Assembly (NCBI RefSeq): GCF_900148515.1
Contig: NZ_FRXN01000003.1
Location: 844,935-908,934 of the forward strand
DNA: 64,000 nt
Direction: 5' to 3'
Source of the DNA: Algoriphagus zhangzhouensis
GTDB lineage: Bacteria > Bacteroidota > Bacteroidia > Cytophagales > Cyclobacteriaceae
Numbering within the stretch: position 1 is the first letter of the stretch; each line of letters opens with the position of its first letter. Made by a program: the position numbers and the translations under genes. Positions 26,916-34,887 of the stretch are shown here, one piece after another. Below the pieces are notes generated by a model. That model saw nothing but the letters and a program-made list of their open reading frames with translations. It searched no databases and was not told where the DNA came from.

Positions 26916-26945
26916 AAAAAGCCCCGAAAATTCGGGGCTTTTTGC
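26914..26945. terminator. Bidirectional terminator after the GroES-like gene
   Basis: AAAAGCCCCGAA and TTCGGGGCTTTT pair perfectly over a 2-base gap with A and T tracts on the sides. It also serves the convergent secreted-repeat gene. Confidence 0.92.
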
Positions 26946-26964
26946 TTACGATATAGAATAGGGC

Positions 26965-27324
26965 TTAATGCCACCAGAACTTCCTCTTTTTTAAAGTTTT
27001 TGGAACAACATAAGAAGCATTAGAATTCACGCTCAAACTACTCTCTTCCCAAACCTTACGGTTTTTAGCTTTCAGACCTTTTGGATTATTAATCTCTCTA
27101 CGAGTCTGAATTCTTAGCTTTGAAGATTCAGAATTCCATGATTTGAATTGCTTTGCTTCAGCACCTGAAACTGTCTCTGGATTGCTTTGAAACATAACTG
27201 GAAGTGATTTTTTATTACTGTTCCAGACTTTTGCATTTTTTGCTTTAGGTCCCTTTGGAAGGTCCTGCGCTTCAGTAATTCCCAGCACTAAAAATGCTGA
27301 AATTGCTAGAAGTGACTTTTTCAT
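26965..27324 (-). CDS. Small secreted protein with degenerate KGxKAKNxKVW repeats
   Basis: This 119-residue protein has a signal peptide (MKKSLLAISAFLVLGITEAQ). The mature part is built of about four short degenerate repeats: LPKGPKAKNAKVWNSNKKSL (about 22-41), VSGAEAKQFKSWNSESSKL, NPKGLKAKNRKVWEESSLSV, and a truncated VVPKTLKKRKFWW at the C-terminus. Each unit is Lys-rich with a conserved tryptophan about 11 residues after the Pro-Lys-Gly. I do not recognise the family; a surface-binding (polyanion, glycan or nucleic acid) role is an inference from the charge pattern. It is monocistronic, with a perfect -7 box upstream and a bidirectional terminator downstream. Confidence 0.75.
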   Translation of the reverse strand: MKKSLLAISAFLVLGITEAQDLPKGPKAKNAKVWNSNKKSLPVMFQSNPETVSGAEAKQFKSWNSESSKLRIQTRREINNPKGLKAKNRKVWEESSLSVNSNASYVVPKTLKKRKFWWH

Positions 27325-27344
27325 ATCTCTAAACTTGGGTTATA

Positions 27345-27352
27345 CAAAGATA
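27345..27352 (-). promoter_or_regulatory. -7 box of the secreted-repeat gene
   Basis: TATCTTTG on the minus strand, an exact TAnnTTTG match, 21 bases before the start codon at 27324. Confidence 0.6.
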
Positions 27353-27550
27353 TACAGATACGAGGGCAAAAGGTTTTAAAAATCAGCTCTTATTGAAAGT
27401 TTTTTGACATTTGGTAAAATATTAATTTTTCAAATATTAATTCACCTTAATTATATTCCGTTTAAAAAAATCGTCATTTTTAAAAAAACAGTCCAAAAGC
27501 TCTAAAAATCAGTTCAATTTGAAATTAAAATTTTGAAAAAGTACAGGTAA

Positions 27551-27582
27551 ATAAAAAAACCGAGGTGAAAATCACCCCGGCT
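27551..27582 (-). terminator. Porin gene terminator
   Basis: On the minus strand CCGGGGTGA and TCACCTCGG pair (one G-U) over TTT and are followed by a run of seven T. Confidence 0.8.
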
Positions 27583-27613
27583 TTCCTACAACAATAGACC
27601 CTGTTTATTTTCT

Positions 27614-28783
27614 TTAGAAGGCAAAAACCGCCGCCAATAAAAATGATGAAAGGTTTTTGGTTGCTGCCAAATCTTTGTTCATAAAGAAGTCATTTCCCAT
27701 TGTGTCAACTCTAATTTCAGGAATTAATGTCAAATTGTTTCCAATTTTCGCATTTCCTGAAAAAGTTAACGCGAACACATTTCCGTCTCCGGCGTCATCC
27801 AGACCTACAACTCCGTCCAAACCGCCATTGAAGACATTAAAATACTCACCTCTCAAACCTAATGCAAATGTTTCTGAAGTAGCTGCCTGCAAATAACCTG
27901 CAAATCCATAGAAACCATATCCGTCACCGTCAACATCCTGCACATCAGAACCACTATACATTTCACCAGAAGATGTAGTGTTATAAGTTGTATTCACTCC
28001 CAAATAAAGAGCATCAGTCAAGTTAAATCCGGTAGTTAAATCTACTTGGAATGTATTTCCTCCAGACATTTGTCCGGCAGTCAAAGTACCATCATCTGTA
28101 AGCTTACCGTCCTGATCGCCATACACAAAGTTCAAATATGTACTTCCAGCATCTGTAGAGTATCCCAATTGTGCGCCTAGTGTGTAGGTTCCGTTCAAGT
28201 TAAATTCCGTCATATCTGTAGGGTTCATCACAGCAGCCATGAAAGAGAATTTATCAGAAAGTGCGATATCAGCCTTCAAGCCAGTATGAGAGAATGGCCC
28301 ATAAGAGAACATATAAGATGTGGAATAATTGAAGTTACCAGTCGGAGAAATCACCTCATACCCTAAAAACGTATTGAAGTTACCCATTGTGAAAGTCACT
28401 TTATCACTTGCATTCCAGTATACATACAACTGGTTGACGATTTGGGAACTTCCTGCCATTCCACCAGCATATAGAGGGGACCCAAAAACAGCATCTTCAC
28501 CTCTAGGGCCAAATACCAAGTCAACAACTGCCCCTACTTTTTCGCCTTCATAAGTAGCAATAATATTAGCCATTCCTAAAGAGAACCCAGGGAGGTTAGC
28601 AAAAGAAGTGGCAGGAGCCATGGTATTCTCACCTTTATTTGGCCCATTAAAATTTGTTCTGAAATAAGCATCAACAGATCCTGAAAGTGTTAATGCGGAT
28701 GTTTTTTCCTCTTCTTCCTGTGCAAATCCTTTATTGATAAATACAACAGATAGACATATGATTAGTAGATATATTTTCTTCAT
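27614..28783 (-). CDS. Outer-membrane porin, OmpL/BBP2-like
   Basis: The 389-residue protein has a signal peptide (MKKIYLLIICLSVVFINKGFAQ) and the pattern of a 12-18-strand barrel: SALTLSGSVDAYFRTNF, NIIATYEGEKVGAVVDLVFGPRGE, QLYVYWNASDKVTFTMGNFNTFLGYEVISP and a C-terminal FLLAAVFAF with a final phenylalanine. It matches the putative beta-barrel porin-2 (BBP2/OmpL-like) family. In Bacteroidota such porins are often encoded beside ammonium transporters, as here, where amtB lies 103 bases upstream on the same strand. I infer that it increases outer-membrane permeability to a small nitrogen compound. Confidence 0.82.
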   Translation of the reverse strand: MKKIYLLIICLSVVFINKGFAQEEEEKTSALTLSGSVDAYFRTNFNGPNKGENTMAPATSFANLPGFSLGMANIIATYEGEKVGAVVDLVFGPRGEDAVFGSPLYAGGMAGSSQIVNQLYVYWNASDKVTFTMGNFNTFLGYEVISPTGNFNYSTSYMFSYGPFSHTGLKADIALSDKFSFMAAVMNPTDMTEFNLNGTYTLGAQLGYSTDAGSTYLNFVYGDQDGKLTDDGTLTAGQMSGGNTFQVDLTTGFNLTDALYLGVNTTYNTTSSGEMYSGSDVQDVDGDGYGFYGFAGYLQAATSETFALGLRGEYFNVFNGGLDGVVGLDDAGDGNVFALTFSGNAKIGNNLTLIPEIRVDTMGNDFFMNKDLAATKNLSSFLLAAVFAF

Positions 28784-28824
28784 CTTATTTTTGAGTGTTG
28801 GTTTTGTAAATTTTTGCCAATAGA

Positions 28825-28876
28825 ATCCTAGCCCCCTTGAATTAGAGTCGCGTTTATTTCAATAAGGGGCTAGGAT
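28825..28876 (-). repeat. Long hairpin between amtB and the porin gene
   Basis: On the minus strand ATCCTAGCCCC and GGGGCTAGGAT pair perfectly over 11 bases with a 30-base loop. It starts 11 bases after the amtB stop. It is not followed directly by a T tract on the minus strand, so it could be an attenuator or an mRNA-stabilising stem-loop setting different amtB and porin levels. Confidence 0.65.
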
Positions 28877-28886
28877 CAATTTTTTG

Positions 28887-30182
28887 TTATTCGTCGTAGA
28901 CGATGGTATACCCACGGATTCCGTGTTCGTGAGAATCAAGACCGGTACGTTCGTGCTCTTCAGAAACTCTAATACCTACAGTTGATTTCAGAACAAAGAA
29001 GATTACGAAAGCTGACACAAAAGCGGTAGCACCACAGATGGCCACACCAATTAGTTGCGTAAAGAAGGAATGATCAGGGTTAGTAGAAAAAATACCTACA
29101 GCAAGAGTTCCCCAAACTCCGCAAGTCAAGTGTACAGAAACCGCACCCACCACATCATCGAGCTTCAATTTATCTAATAAGATGGCTGAGATAACCACAA
29201 GGATACCTCCAATGAATCCTACTAAAATCGCTGCAGCGGGATTTATCACATCTGCACCGGCAGTAATAGACACCAAACCCGCAAGAATTCCATTTAGAAC
29301 CATACCCAAATCCAATCTCTTGAATGCAAAGTATGCAGCTAAGAATCCTCCTAGACCACCCGCACAAGCAGCCAAGGATGTTGTAACTAATACAAAGGAA
29401 ACTAAACCAGGATCAGCAGAAAGAACTGAGCCACCATTGAATCCAAACCATCCTAGCCAAAGAAGGAATACTCCGATAACAGCCAAAGGCACACTTGAAC
29501 CTGGCTTTTCAACTGTTTTACCATTTACATACTTACCAATTCTAGGACCTACTAGGATAACTCCAGCTAAAGCTCCCCATCCACCTACAGAATGAACAAG
29601 CGTACTACCAGCAAAATCATAGAATCCCATATCATCTAGAGCTCCTCCACCCCATTTCCAGCTACCGATTAATGGATAAACAATTCCTACAAAGAACAGT
29701 GTAAAGATCAGATAGGCACCTAGCTTCACACGTTCTGCAATTGCTCCAGAAACAATAGTCGCTGCTGTTGCGGCAAACATTGCTTGGAAAAGAAAATCGG
29801 TCCAATAAGTATAACCACCATCGGCATACCCAAATGAAACATCGGCATCTCCTGGTGAAAACCAGAACATACTCCAACCAGCTCCATCAAATCCGAACCA
29901 TCCAGGAACATCAAATCCTGGATACATTAAAAAGAAACCGATCACAGCATAGGACATAATCCCAATGATTGGTGTAATGGTATTCTTGAATAGAATATTC
30001 ACGGTGTTCTTTGCCTGACCAAAGCCAGCCTCTACCCCCGCAAACCCCAAGTGCATGATAAACACTAAGGCGGTAGACAACATCATCCAGACATTATTTG
30101 CTGTGAGGAGGTTGTTTGAGATCTCAACCGAGAGATCTGTTGCGGCCATTTGATTGACCAACAGGGCGTCAAAATACTTCAT
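28887..30182 (-). CDS. amtB: Ammonium transporter
   Basis: The 431-residue membrane protein forms trimers conducting NH4+/NH3 into the cytoplasm. It has 11 or so hydrophobic helices, no cleaved signal peptide, and the family blocks FQAMFAATAATIVSGAIAER, DFAGSTLVHSVGGWGALAG (first pore histidine) and VHLTCGVWGTLAVG (second pore histidine). The C-terminal tail (VSEEHERTGLDSHEHGIRGY) is the cytoplasmic segment that in other species contacts the PII protein GlnK. No glnK gene lies next to it, though many amtB genes have one. The 30183-30340 leader has a 7-of-8 promoter box. Confidence 0.96.
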   Translation of the reverse strand: MKYFDALLVNQMAATDLSVEISNNLLTANNVWMMLSTALVFIMHLGFAGVEAGFGQAKNTVNILFKNTITPIIGIMSYAVIGFFLMYPGFDVPGWFGFDGAGWSMFWFSPGDADVSFGYADGGYTYWTDFLFQAMFAATAATIVSGAIAERVKLGAYLIFTLFFVGIVYPLIGSWKWGGGALDDMGFYDFAGSTLVHSVGGWGALAGVILVGPRIGKYVNGKTVEKPGSSVPLAVIGVFLLWLGWFGFNGGSVLSADPGLVSFVLVTTSLAACAGGLGGFLAAYFAFKRLDLGMVLNGILAGLVSITAGADVINPAAAILVGFIGGILVVISAILLDKLKLDDVVGAVSVHLTCGVWGTLAVGIFSTNPDHSFFTQLIGVAICGATAFVSAFVIFFVLKSTVGIRVSEEHERTGLDSHEHGIRGYTIVYDE

Positions 30183-30699
30183 AGGTTTTTGTTTAAAATT
30201 TGAACTTTTTTCAAAATTTTGTGTAGGTCTGAAAGAAAATTTCTTAGAGCAATGTAGTTCAAAAGAAAGTTAAAAAACAAATCAGATTTTTAACAAAAAC
30301 CATTTTTATCACTCTTTTTAGCTGTTTTACAATCCATTTTTTGCATTATTTTCAAAATTTCGAGCAAATCAGGGTGTTTTTAAACTATTATATTAAAAAG
30401 AATATTATTTGGAAATGTTACATGATATTTTCCGAAACCGTTTTCGAAATATTTGATTCAGAACAAAAAGAATTAAAATCGATAATTATTAAAACAATAT
30501 TCCAAAAAACTGATTTTTTATGAATTTTATACCGATGGACTAAAATTACGAAAAATATAAAAATTCAATTTAGGTCATTTTTTTTCACCTAACTTCAGCA
30601 TTAAGTACACAATTCTTTAATAAACAGGGTGAAATTTAGCCCCACTAAACAAAAAAAGCTCGAATTTCTTCGAGCTAATACATAAAATAAAGACCACTT
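30183..30699. other. 517-base AT-rich intergenic region between amtB and hemB
   Basis: Both neighbouring genes are on the minus strand. The part next to amtB holds a candidate promoter on the minus strand: TTTTTG, 21 bases, then TAACTTTC (30272-30265), about 80 bases before the amtB start. No sigma-54 site was found. The middle (30340-30600) is very AT-rich; a 60-codon frame there looks like chance. The hemB terminator is at the right end. Confidence 0.55.
30651..30677 (-). terminator. hemB terminator
   Basis: On the minus strand AGCTCGAA and TTCGAGCT pair perfectly around the tetraloop GAAA, followed by a run of seven T. Confidence 0.9.
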
Positions 30700-31668
30700 T
30701 TATGATTTTAGAATAGCAAACTCTTTTGCAAAGTATGTCAGAATAATCTTTGCCCCAGACCGCTTAATACTAGTCAACATTTCTACCATTGCTCGATCAT
30801 TTTCTAACCATCCTTTTTGAGCTGAAGCTTTCAACATTGAATACTCTCCCGACACATTGTAAGCTGCAATTGGCAACGGGTAATTATCATGTAAGAGCTT
30901 TATGATATCAAGATAAGCCAATGCTGGTTTCACCATTAAAAAGTCAGCACCTTCTTCCATGTCCAGATCCGCTTCAATCAAAGCCTCTTGAACATTGGCG
31001 GGGTTCATCTGATAGGTCTTTTTGTCTCCAAACTTTGGAGCTGAATCCAAAGCATCTCTAAATGGGCCATAAAATGCACTTGCATATTTGGCAGTATAGG
31101 ACATAATAGAAGTATCAGTAAATCCATGCTCGTCCAATGCTTCACGGATAAAACCTACTCTCCCATCCATCATATCTGACGGACCTATAATATCTACTCC
31201 GGCATCAGCCTGGGCTAGAGACATTCTACTCAAAACCTCGAGAGTTTCATCATTCAAAATCTTACCGTCTTTTACGATTCCGTCATGACCATCACTACTA
31301 TAAGGATCCATGGCCACATCAGACATCAAACAGAGCTCTGGAAAATTCTTTTTTATCTCTCTCAATCCTTTTAAGTAAAAAGTCTCTGGATTATAAGATT
31401 CTGAAGCCATCGCATCCTTAAGGTTTTCTGGATAAGCTGGAAAAACATCAAAAGACATAACCCCAAGCTTCATACAGGCTTCAATTTCCGAAAGCATGGT
31501 ATCTATTGAAAAACGATAAATCCCCGGCATAGAGTCAACCTCTATTTTTTTACCCTGTCCTTCAACCAGAAACATTGGGAAAATTAAATCATTCACAGAC
31601 AGAGAGGTCTCCTCTATTAAATTTCGAACAGCCTCCGATTTTCTATTTCTTCTTGGTCGTCTAAGCAT
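30700..31668 (-). CDS. hemB: Porphobilinogen synthase (delta-aminolevulinic acid dehydratase)
   Basis: The 322-residue enzyme condenses two 5-aminolevulinate molecules to porphobilinogen in heme synthesis. MSYTAKYASAFYGPFRDA and MVKPALAYLDII carry the two active-site lysines, the second being the Schiff-base residue. The region DVAMDPYSSDGHDGIV has Asp/Ser where zinc-type enzymes have cysteines, so this is the magnesium-type, zinc-independent form. GPSDMMDGRVGFIREALDEHG is another family block. It is transcribed alone from a perfect -7 box. Confidence 0.96.
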   Translation of the reverse strand: MLRRPRRNRKSEAVRNLIEETSLSVNDLIFPMFLVEGQGKKIEVDSMPGIYRFSIDTMLSEIEACMKLGVMSFDVFPAYPENLKDAMASESYNPETFYLKGLREIKKNFPELCLMSDVAMDPYSSDGHDGIVKDGKILNDETLEVLSRMSLAQADAGVDIIGPSDMMDGRVGFIREALDEHGFTDTSIMSYTAKYASAFYGPFRDALDSAPKFGDKKTYQMNPANVQEALIEADLDMEEGADFLMVKPALAYLDIIKLLHDNYPLPIAAYNVSGEYSMLKASAQKGWLENDRAMVEMLTSIKRSGAKIILTYFAKEFAILKS

Positions 31669-31688
31669 CGTTTAAGAATTTACCCAGA

Positions 31689-31696
31689 CAAAGGTA
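31689..31696 (-). promoter_or_regulatory. hemB -7 promoter box
   Basis: TACCTTTG on the minus strand, an exact TAnnTTTG match, about 20 bases before the hemB start. Confidence 0.6.
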
Positions 31697-31782
31697 CGAA
31701 CGAGAATTTCCCCCTTAAAGCAATTAGACACTAAACCTCTCCAAAGATGGAAAATTGAGTTACCATTTTTTATCTTAGAGAA

Positions 31783-32772
31783 ATGACTTTTTCAATGAAT
31801 CAAAAAAAATACGTTCATCGCATTTTTGAATTTCTAGACCAATATCATTGCATTGATGTCAGAGCAAGGGAGAAGCAAACCAGCAGCCCCATCCCTTTTG
31901 CGACTCAAATCCATCTTCTAAATGAAAATAAATTAAACCAACTTAAAAGAAGAGGTTTCTCTAATGAGTTAGGAAAATCATTGATGGATAAAATTGAAAT
32001 TCATTCAAATGAAATCCTATCCACAAAACCTACTTTAATATTTGACGATTCTCCTGAAATTATAGCAAAAGCAATTTGGCAACACTTCAGACCTAAAACG
32101 AACCTTTATATATATTCGGGAGGGTTAAAATCTCTTCTTGAAGAAACAAATCAAATCTTCAAGAAACCTTACAAATTCTTCACACTGTATGGAGAAACGG
32201 GAGTAGGAAAAACGGATTTACTAAAATTACTTACAAGCAAAGGGCAACAAACCCTGAACCTTGAGGAAATAGCCAATCACAATGGTTCCACATTTGGAAA
32301 CCTCCAAAACAATACACAGCCTAGTCAGGAAACTTTTACTATCAAATTAGCCGAAACTTTAGCAAGATTTTCAGTAGATAAGCCAGTTTTTGCGGAATCA
32401 GAAAAAATCGGGCTAGGAAAAAACATGATCCCTCTTTTACTTTCTGAGGCTCTTGATGCTTCAAAGAAAATTCGGATTTCTCTCTCTAAAGAAGAAAGAA
32501 TAGAACGACTAGTAAAAGAATATGCCAATGTCAATGATTTGAAGCTCAAGGAGGGGATAGAAAAACTCAAATTTAGAATTGGCCAACATGAAGCAAATGA
32601 AATTTTAAAGCTTCTTGAAAAAAAGGCTTATCACGAAGTTGCCAGGCATTTGATAGAATACTTTGACCGCTCGGAGTCATACCAATCGATTGATGGAAAT
32701 GAATTCGAGTTCACTACCGATAACAGCTCCCCTCGCGACTGCGTCAACCAAATCCTTAAAAATTTGGCATAA
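31783..32772 (+). CDS. MnmH/SelU-like tRNA 2-selenouridine synthase homologue without catalytic cysteine
   Basis: This 329-residue protein has the MnmH layout: N-terminal rhodanese-like domain (CIDVRAREKQTSSPIPFATQ, about 24-43), then a P-loop domain with LYGETGVGKTDLLKLL (about 134-149), LNLEEIANHNGSTFGNL, and KPVFAESEKIGLGKNMIP. In MnmH the rhodanese loop carries the selenium-transferring cysteine in a CWRGGLRS-type motif; here the equivalent is IYSGGLKS (about 109-116), with Ile at the cysteine position. The P-loop and tRNA-modification half look intact. MnmH also has a selenium-independent geranyl-transfer activity on 2-thiouridine tRNA, which reportedly does not need the cysteine, so the protein could still act on tRNA. 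No selD lies here. Start at 31783 or the ATG at 31795. Confidence 0.8.
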   Translation: MTFSMNQKKYVHRIFEFLDQYHCIDVRAREKQTSSPIPFATQIHLLNENKLNQLKRRGFSNELGKSLMDKIEIHSNEILSTKPTLIFDDSPEIIAKAIWQHFRPKTNLYIYSGGLKSLLEETNQIFKKPYKFFTLYGETGVGKTDLLKLLTSKGQQTLNLEEIANHNGSTFGNLQNNTQPSQETFTIKLAETLARFSVDKPVFAESEKIGLGKNMIPLLLSEALDASKKIRISLSKEERIERLVKEYANVNDLKLKEGIEKLKFRIGQHEANEILKLLEKKAYHEVARHLIEYFDRSESYQSIDGNEFEFTTDNSSPRDCVNQILKNLA

Positions 32773-32797
32773 AAAAAACGTCTCCCGTAGAAGACGC
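32769..32797 (-). terminator. Terminator of the giant four-gene operon
   Basis: On the minus strand CGTCT and AGACG pair over an 8-base loop, followed by eight T. It lies about 157 bases past the last operon stop codon and abuts the end of the convergent MnmH-like gene. The 32773-32953 spacer otherwise holds a small inverted repeat (ATACCT/AGGTAT) and no gene. Confidence 0.75.
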
Positions 32798-32953
32798 CAC
32801 TGTGCCTACAGAGTGCCAATGCATTGCTCTTCGCTTTTGCTTTTATCTAGTTCCAATTTCCAGTTTGTCTCTCTTGCTTGCTCAGATTCCTAACACCGAA
32901 GTGCATTTATCTTAAATATTATTATGTCATTTTTGATACCTTAATTTAGGTAT

Positions 32954-34885
32954 TTACTCATTATTTTCCAAAACCAAATCGAACCTTAAACCGCTACTTC
33001 CTTCACCTCTTCCTGTTCGTTTTCTTCGGCCATACCAAGAGACAATTTTACCGTTATACCATCGGGTACGCTGATAAGTCCCTGTCAATTTTGCACCCGC
33101 TCTTGGAATCTCTTCTTCATTGATATAAAGTGGTGTTAATTGATTATCCAATTCATTGATCCCCTCCCGGAGTAGTTGTGTTCTTGGCCTAACTGCATGT
33201 GGGTCAAATAATTCGTTGATTCTCGGCATAGATGCTCTCTGAAAATGAATTTCCCGATTGGAGCCATTTTTATGGACTGCAATGAATGGAATCCAATTTT
33301 CACCCACAGTATTACCTAATTGATATTTTAGCTGAGGCTTATAAGTATTTGCTTTATTGTCTTGGTCATCCAAATTCACTTCAGGAAGAACCAACTCTTC
33401 CGGAACTTCACCTTCCTTGATCATTCTTTCAAATTCTGCCTGCAAATTGTTTGCAGCTTCATACCCATCCATTCCGCCACCAAGACCATCAGGGATTCTG
33501 GATTCTATTCCCCATACCATATTGGCCATTTCATCTCTAATGAATTTGATTTCTTCAATTGATTCGCTTTCCAAAGTCTTAGCAGAAGATGCAGGAAGAA
33601 GAATCCTCTTATCAAATTCAGGTATTTTAAATTCACCGGTATCTACCGACAAAGAATACATATTCCATTCATTCCAGCTCTCTCCATCTTTGTGCGCAGC
33701 CTCTACCAAATAATTTTGACCAAAAGTATCTCTCACCAAAACGCCTTCGACTTCCACAAAACTTCCCGTCGCAATTTCATAAGGTATTGCCAACCAGTCA
33801 TTGCTATATTGTAGTGCATATTGAGTCACCAAAATCTTGGCTATATCAGTATCGGAAGCCTTCAAATTTCCTAAGTCAATAGAACCATCTTCCATTTCCC
33901 ACCATCTGGAATTAGGCATACCGGCAAAACTCGCCTCGGAAGGAATCACCGTCAATACTTCTCTTCTCCGAATAGTATCATCGAATACTTTTACACCTCC
34001 ATTCATCTGCTTAGACACATCAAAGGAGTACCAGTCTAAGTGACCTTGGAAATATTCGTCCGCTTTCAAATCAGTTTCACTTCCATTCCCCTCGTCTACA
34101 CTTGTTTTAAAGCTGTATTCCAACCTCTCTTTAAACCAAGAATCATCCTCATCATCTTTTGGAAGGTTTAATTCCTCTTTGACAAAAGCGATCCATTTTT
34201 TAGCAGTTTCTTGAAAAATTGTCTGATGTTTTGAATTAATGAATTTGGAGCCTGAAGGAAGCTGGCTGGCAGGTAAAACCCAGGCATTCACTCCAGTGAA
34301 AACACCTCCCAATTCAATCCAAAGCCCACGGCCATTGATAGCTCGTCCTGCCATCGCCCTTAAAAAAGAAGATGCTTGTTGAAGACTCAAAGTCCTGGCT
34401 TTCGAAGCAGCTTCCTGTGCATTATCACTTTCATTTATCACAGGAACTACAAATGGAAATCTTTTATTTAAAAGATCTTTATACATTCCAGAAGAATATC
34501 CAGCTGACACAGGTGCATTAACTCCTTCTATTTCCAGTAAGGCATAAAATTTCTTACCCAACTTCGCCGCTAACTTCAAGTCGATATCCGGAATCAACCT
34601 TTCCACCTGAGTTTCTAACGGGGTAACTTCTGAATAGGGGACTTTTTGACCATTTCCACCAGTAAATGAAGTCATTCGAACAGTGTTGATAGCAGCTTTT
34701 GCAAAAATGGCAGAACCAGCATCCTCTCCCTTCAGTTCTCCAAACTGAAACTGCCTAGCCAGCATCCATAGAGGATCATTGATTTTGGCTGCCAAAGCAT
34801 CATCTAACTCTTCTTCTCTCGGTCTACCTTCTATTCTGTTATAGGCCCGAAAGGGTTCGCATGGGTTATATAAATCTATGGCCAT
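32954..34885 (-). CDS. Giant-operon protein D, 643 residues, unknown function
   Basis: Last gene of the four-gene unit; it starts 2 bases after gene C ends. No signal peptide, membrane helix or enzyme motif is visible. Distinctive segments are LARQFQFGELKGEDAG (about 42-57), SRWWEMEDGSIDLGN (about 320-334), YSNDWLAIPYEIATGSFVEV with VRDTFGQ (about 350-385) and, at the C-terminus, TRWYNGKIVSWYGRRKRTGRG, a basic patch, followed by LRFDLVLENNE. I recall segments like 'LARQWQ.GE.QGEDAG' and 'RWWE.EDG...' in uncharacterised actinobacterial and myxobacterial proteins, but cannot verify this here. It is mixed alpha/beta, probably globular, and rich in Trp. I infer a structural partner of genes A-C. 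Confidence 0.85.
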   Translation of the reverse strand: MAIDLYNPCEPFRAYNRIEGRPREEELDDALAAKINDPLWMLARQFQFGELKGEDAGSAIFAKAAINTVRMTSFTGGNGQKVPYSEVTPLETQVERLIPDIDLKLAAKLGKKFYALLEIEGVNAPVSAGYSSGMYKDLLNKRFPFVVPVINESDNAQEAASKARTLSLQQASSFLRAMAGRAINGRGLWIELGGVFTGVNAWVLPASQLPSGSKFINSKHQTIFQETAKKWIAFVKEELNLPKDDEDDSWFKERLEYSFKTSVDEGNGSETDLKADEYFQGHLDWYSFDVSKQMNGGVKVFDDTIRRREVLTVIPSEASFAGMPNSRWWEMEDGSIDLGNLKASDTDIAKILVTQYALQYSNDWLAIPYEIATGSFVEVEGVLVRDTFGQNYLVEAAHKDGESWNEWNMYSLSVDTGEFKIPEFDKRILLPASSAKTLESESIEEIKFIRDEMANMVWGIESRIPDGLGGGMDGYEAANNLQAEFERMIKEGEVPEELVLPEVNLDDQDNKANTYKPQLKYQLGNTVGENWIPFIAVHKNGSNREIHFQRASMPRINELFDPHAVRPRTQLLREGINELDNQLTPLYINEEEIPRAGAKLTGTYQRTRWYNGKIVSWYGRRKRTGRGEGSSGLRFDLVLENNE

Positions 34886-34887
34886 GA

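Noticed and set aside
30183..30300. Sigma-54 promoter for amtB
   Set aside because: TTGCT is present near 30260 on the minus strand, but GG at the required spacing is missing; a Bacteroidota-type box is nearby instead.
30341..30523. 60-codon frame in the amtB-hemB spacer
   Set aside because: Very AT-rich, composed of Ile, Phe, Lys and Asn as expected of chance frames in such sequence; no promoter or relative recognised.
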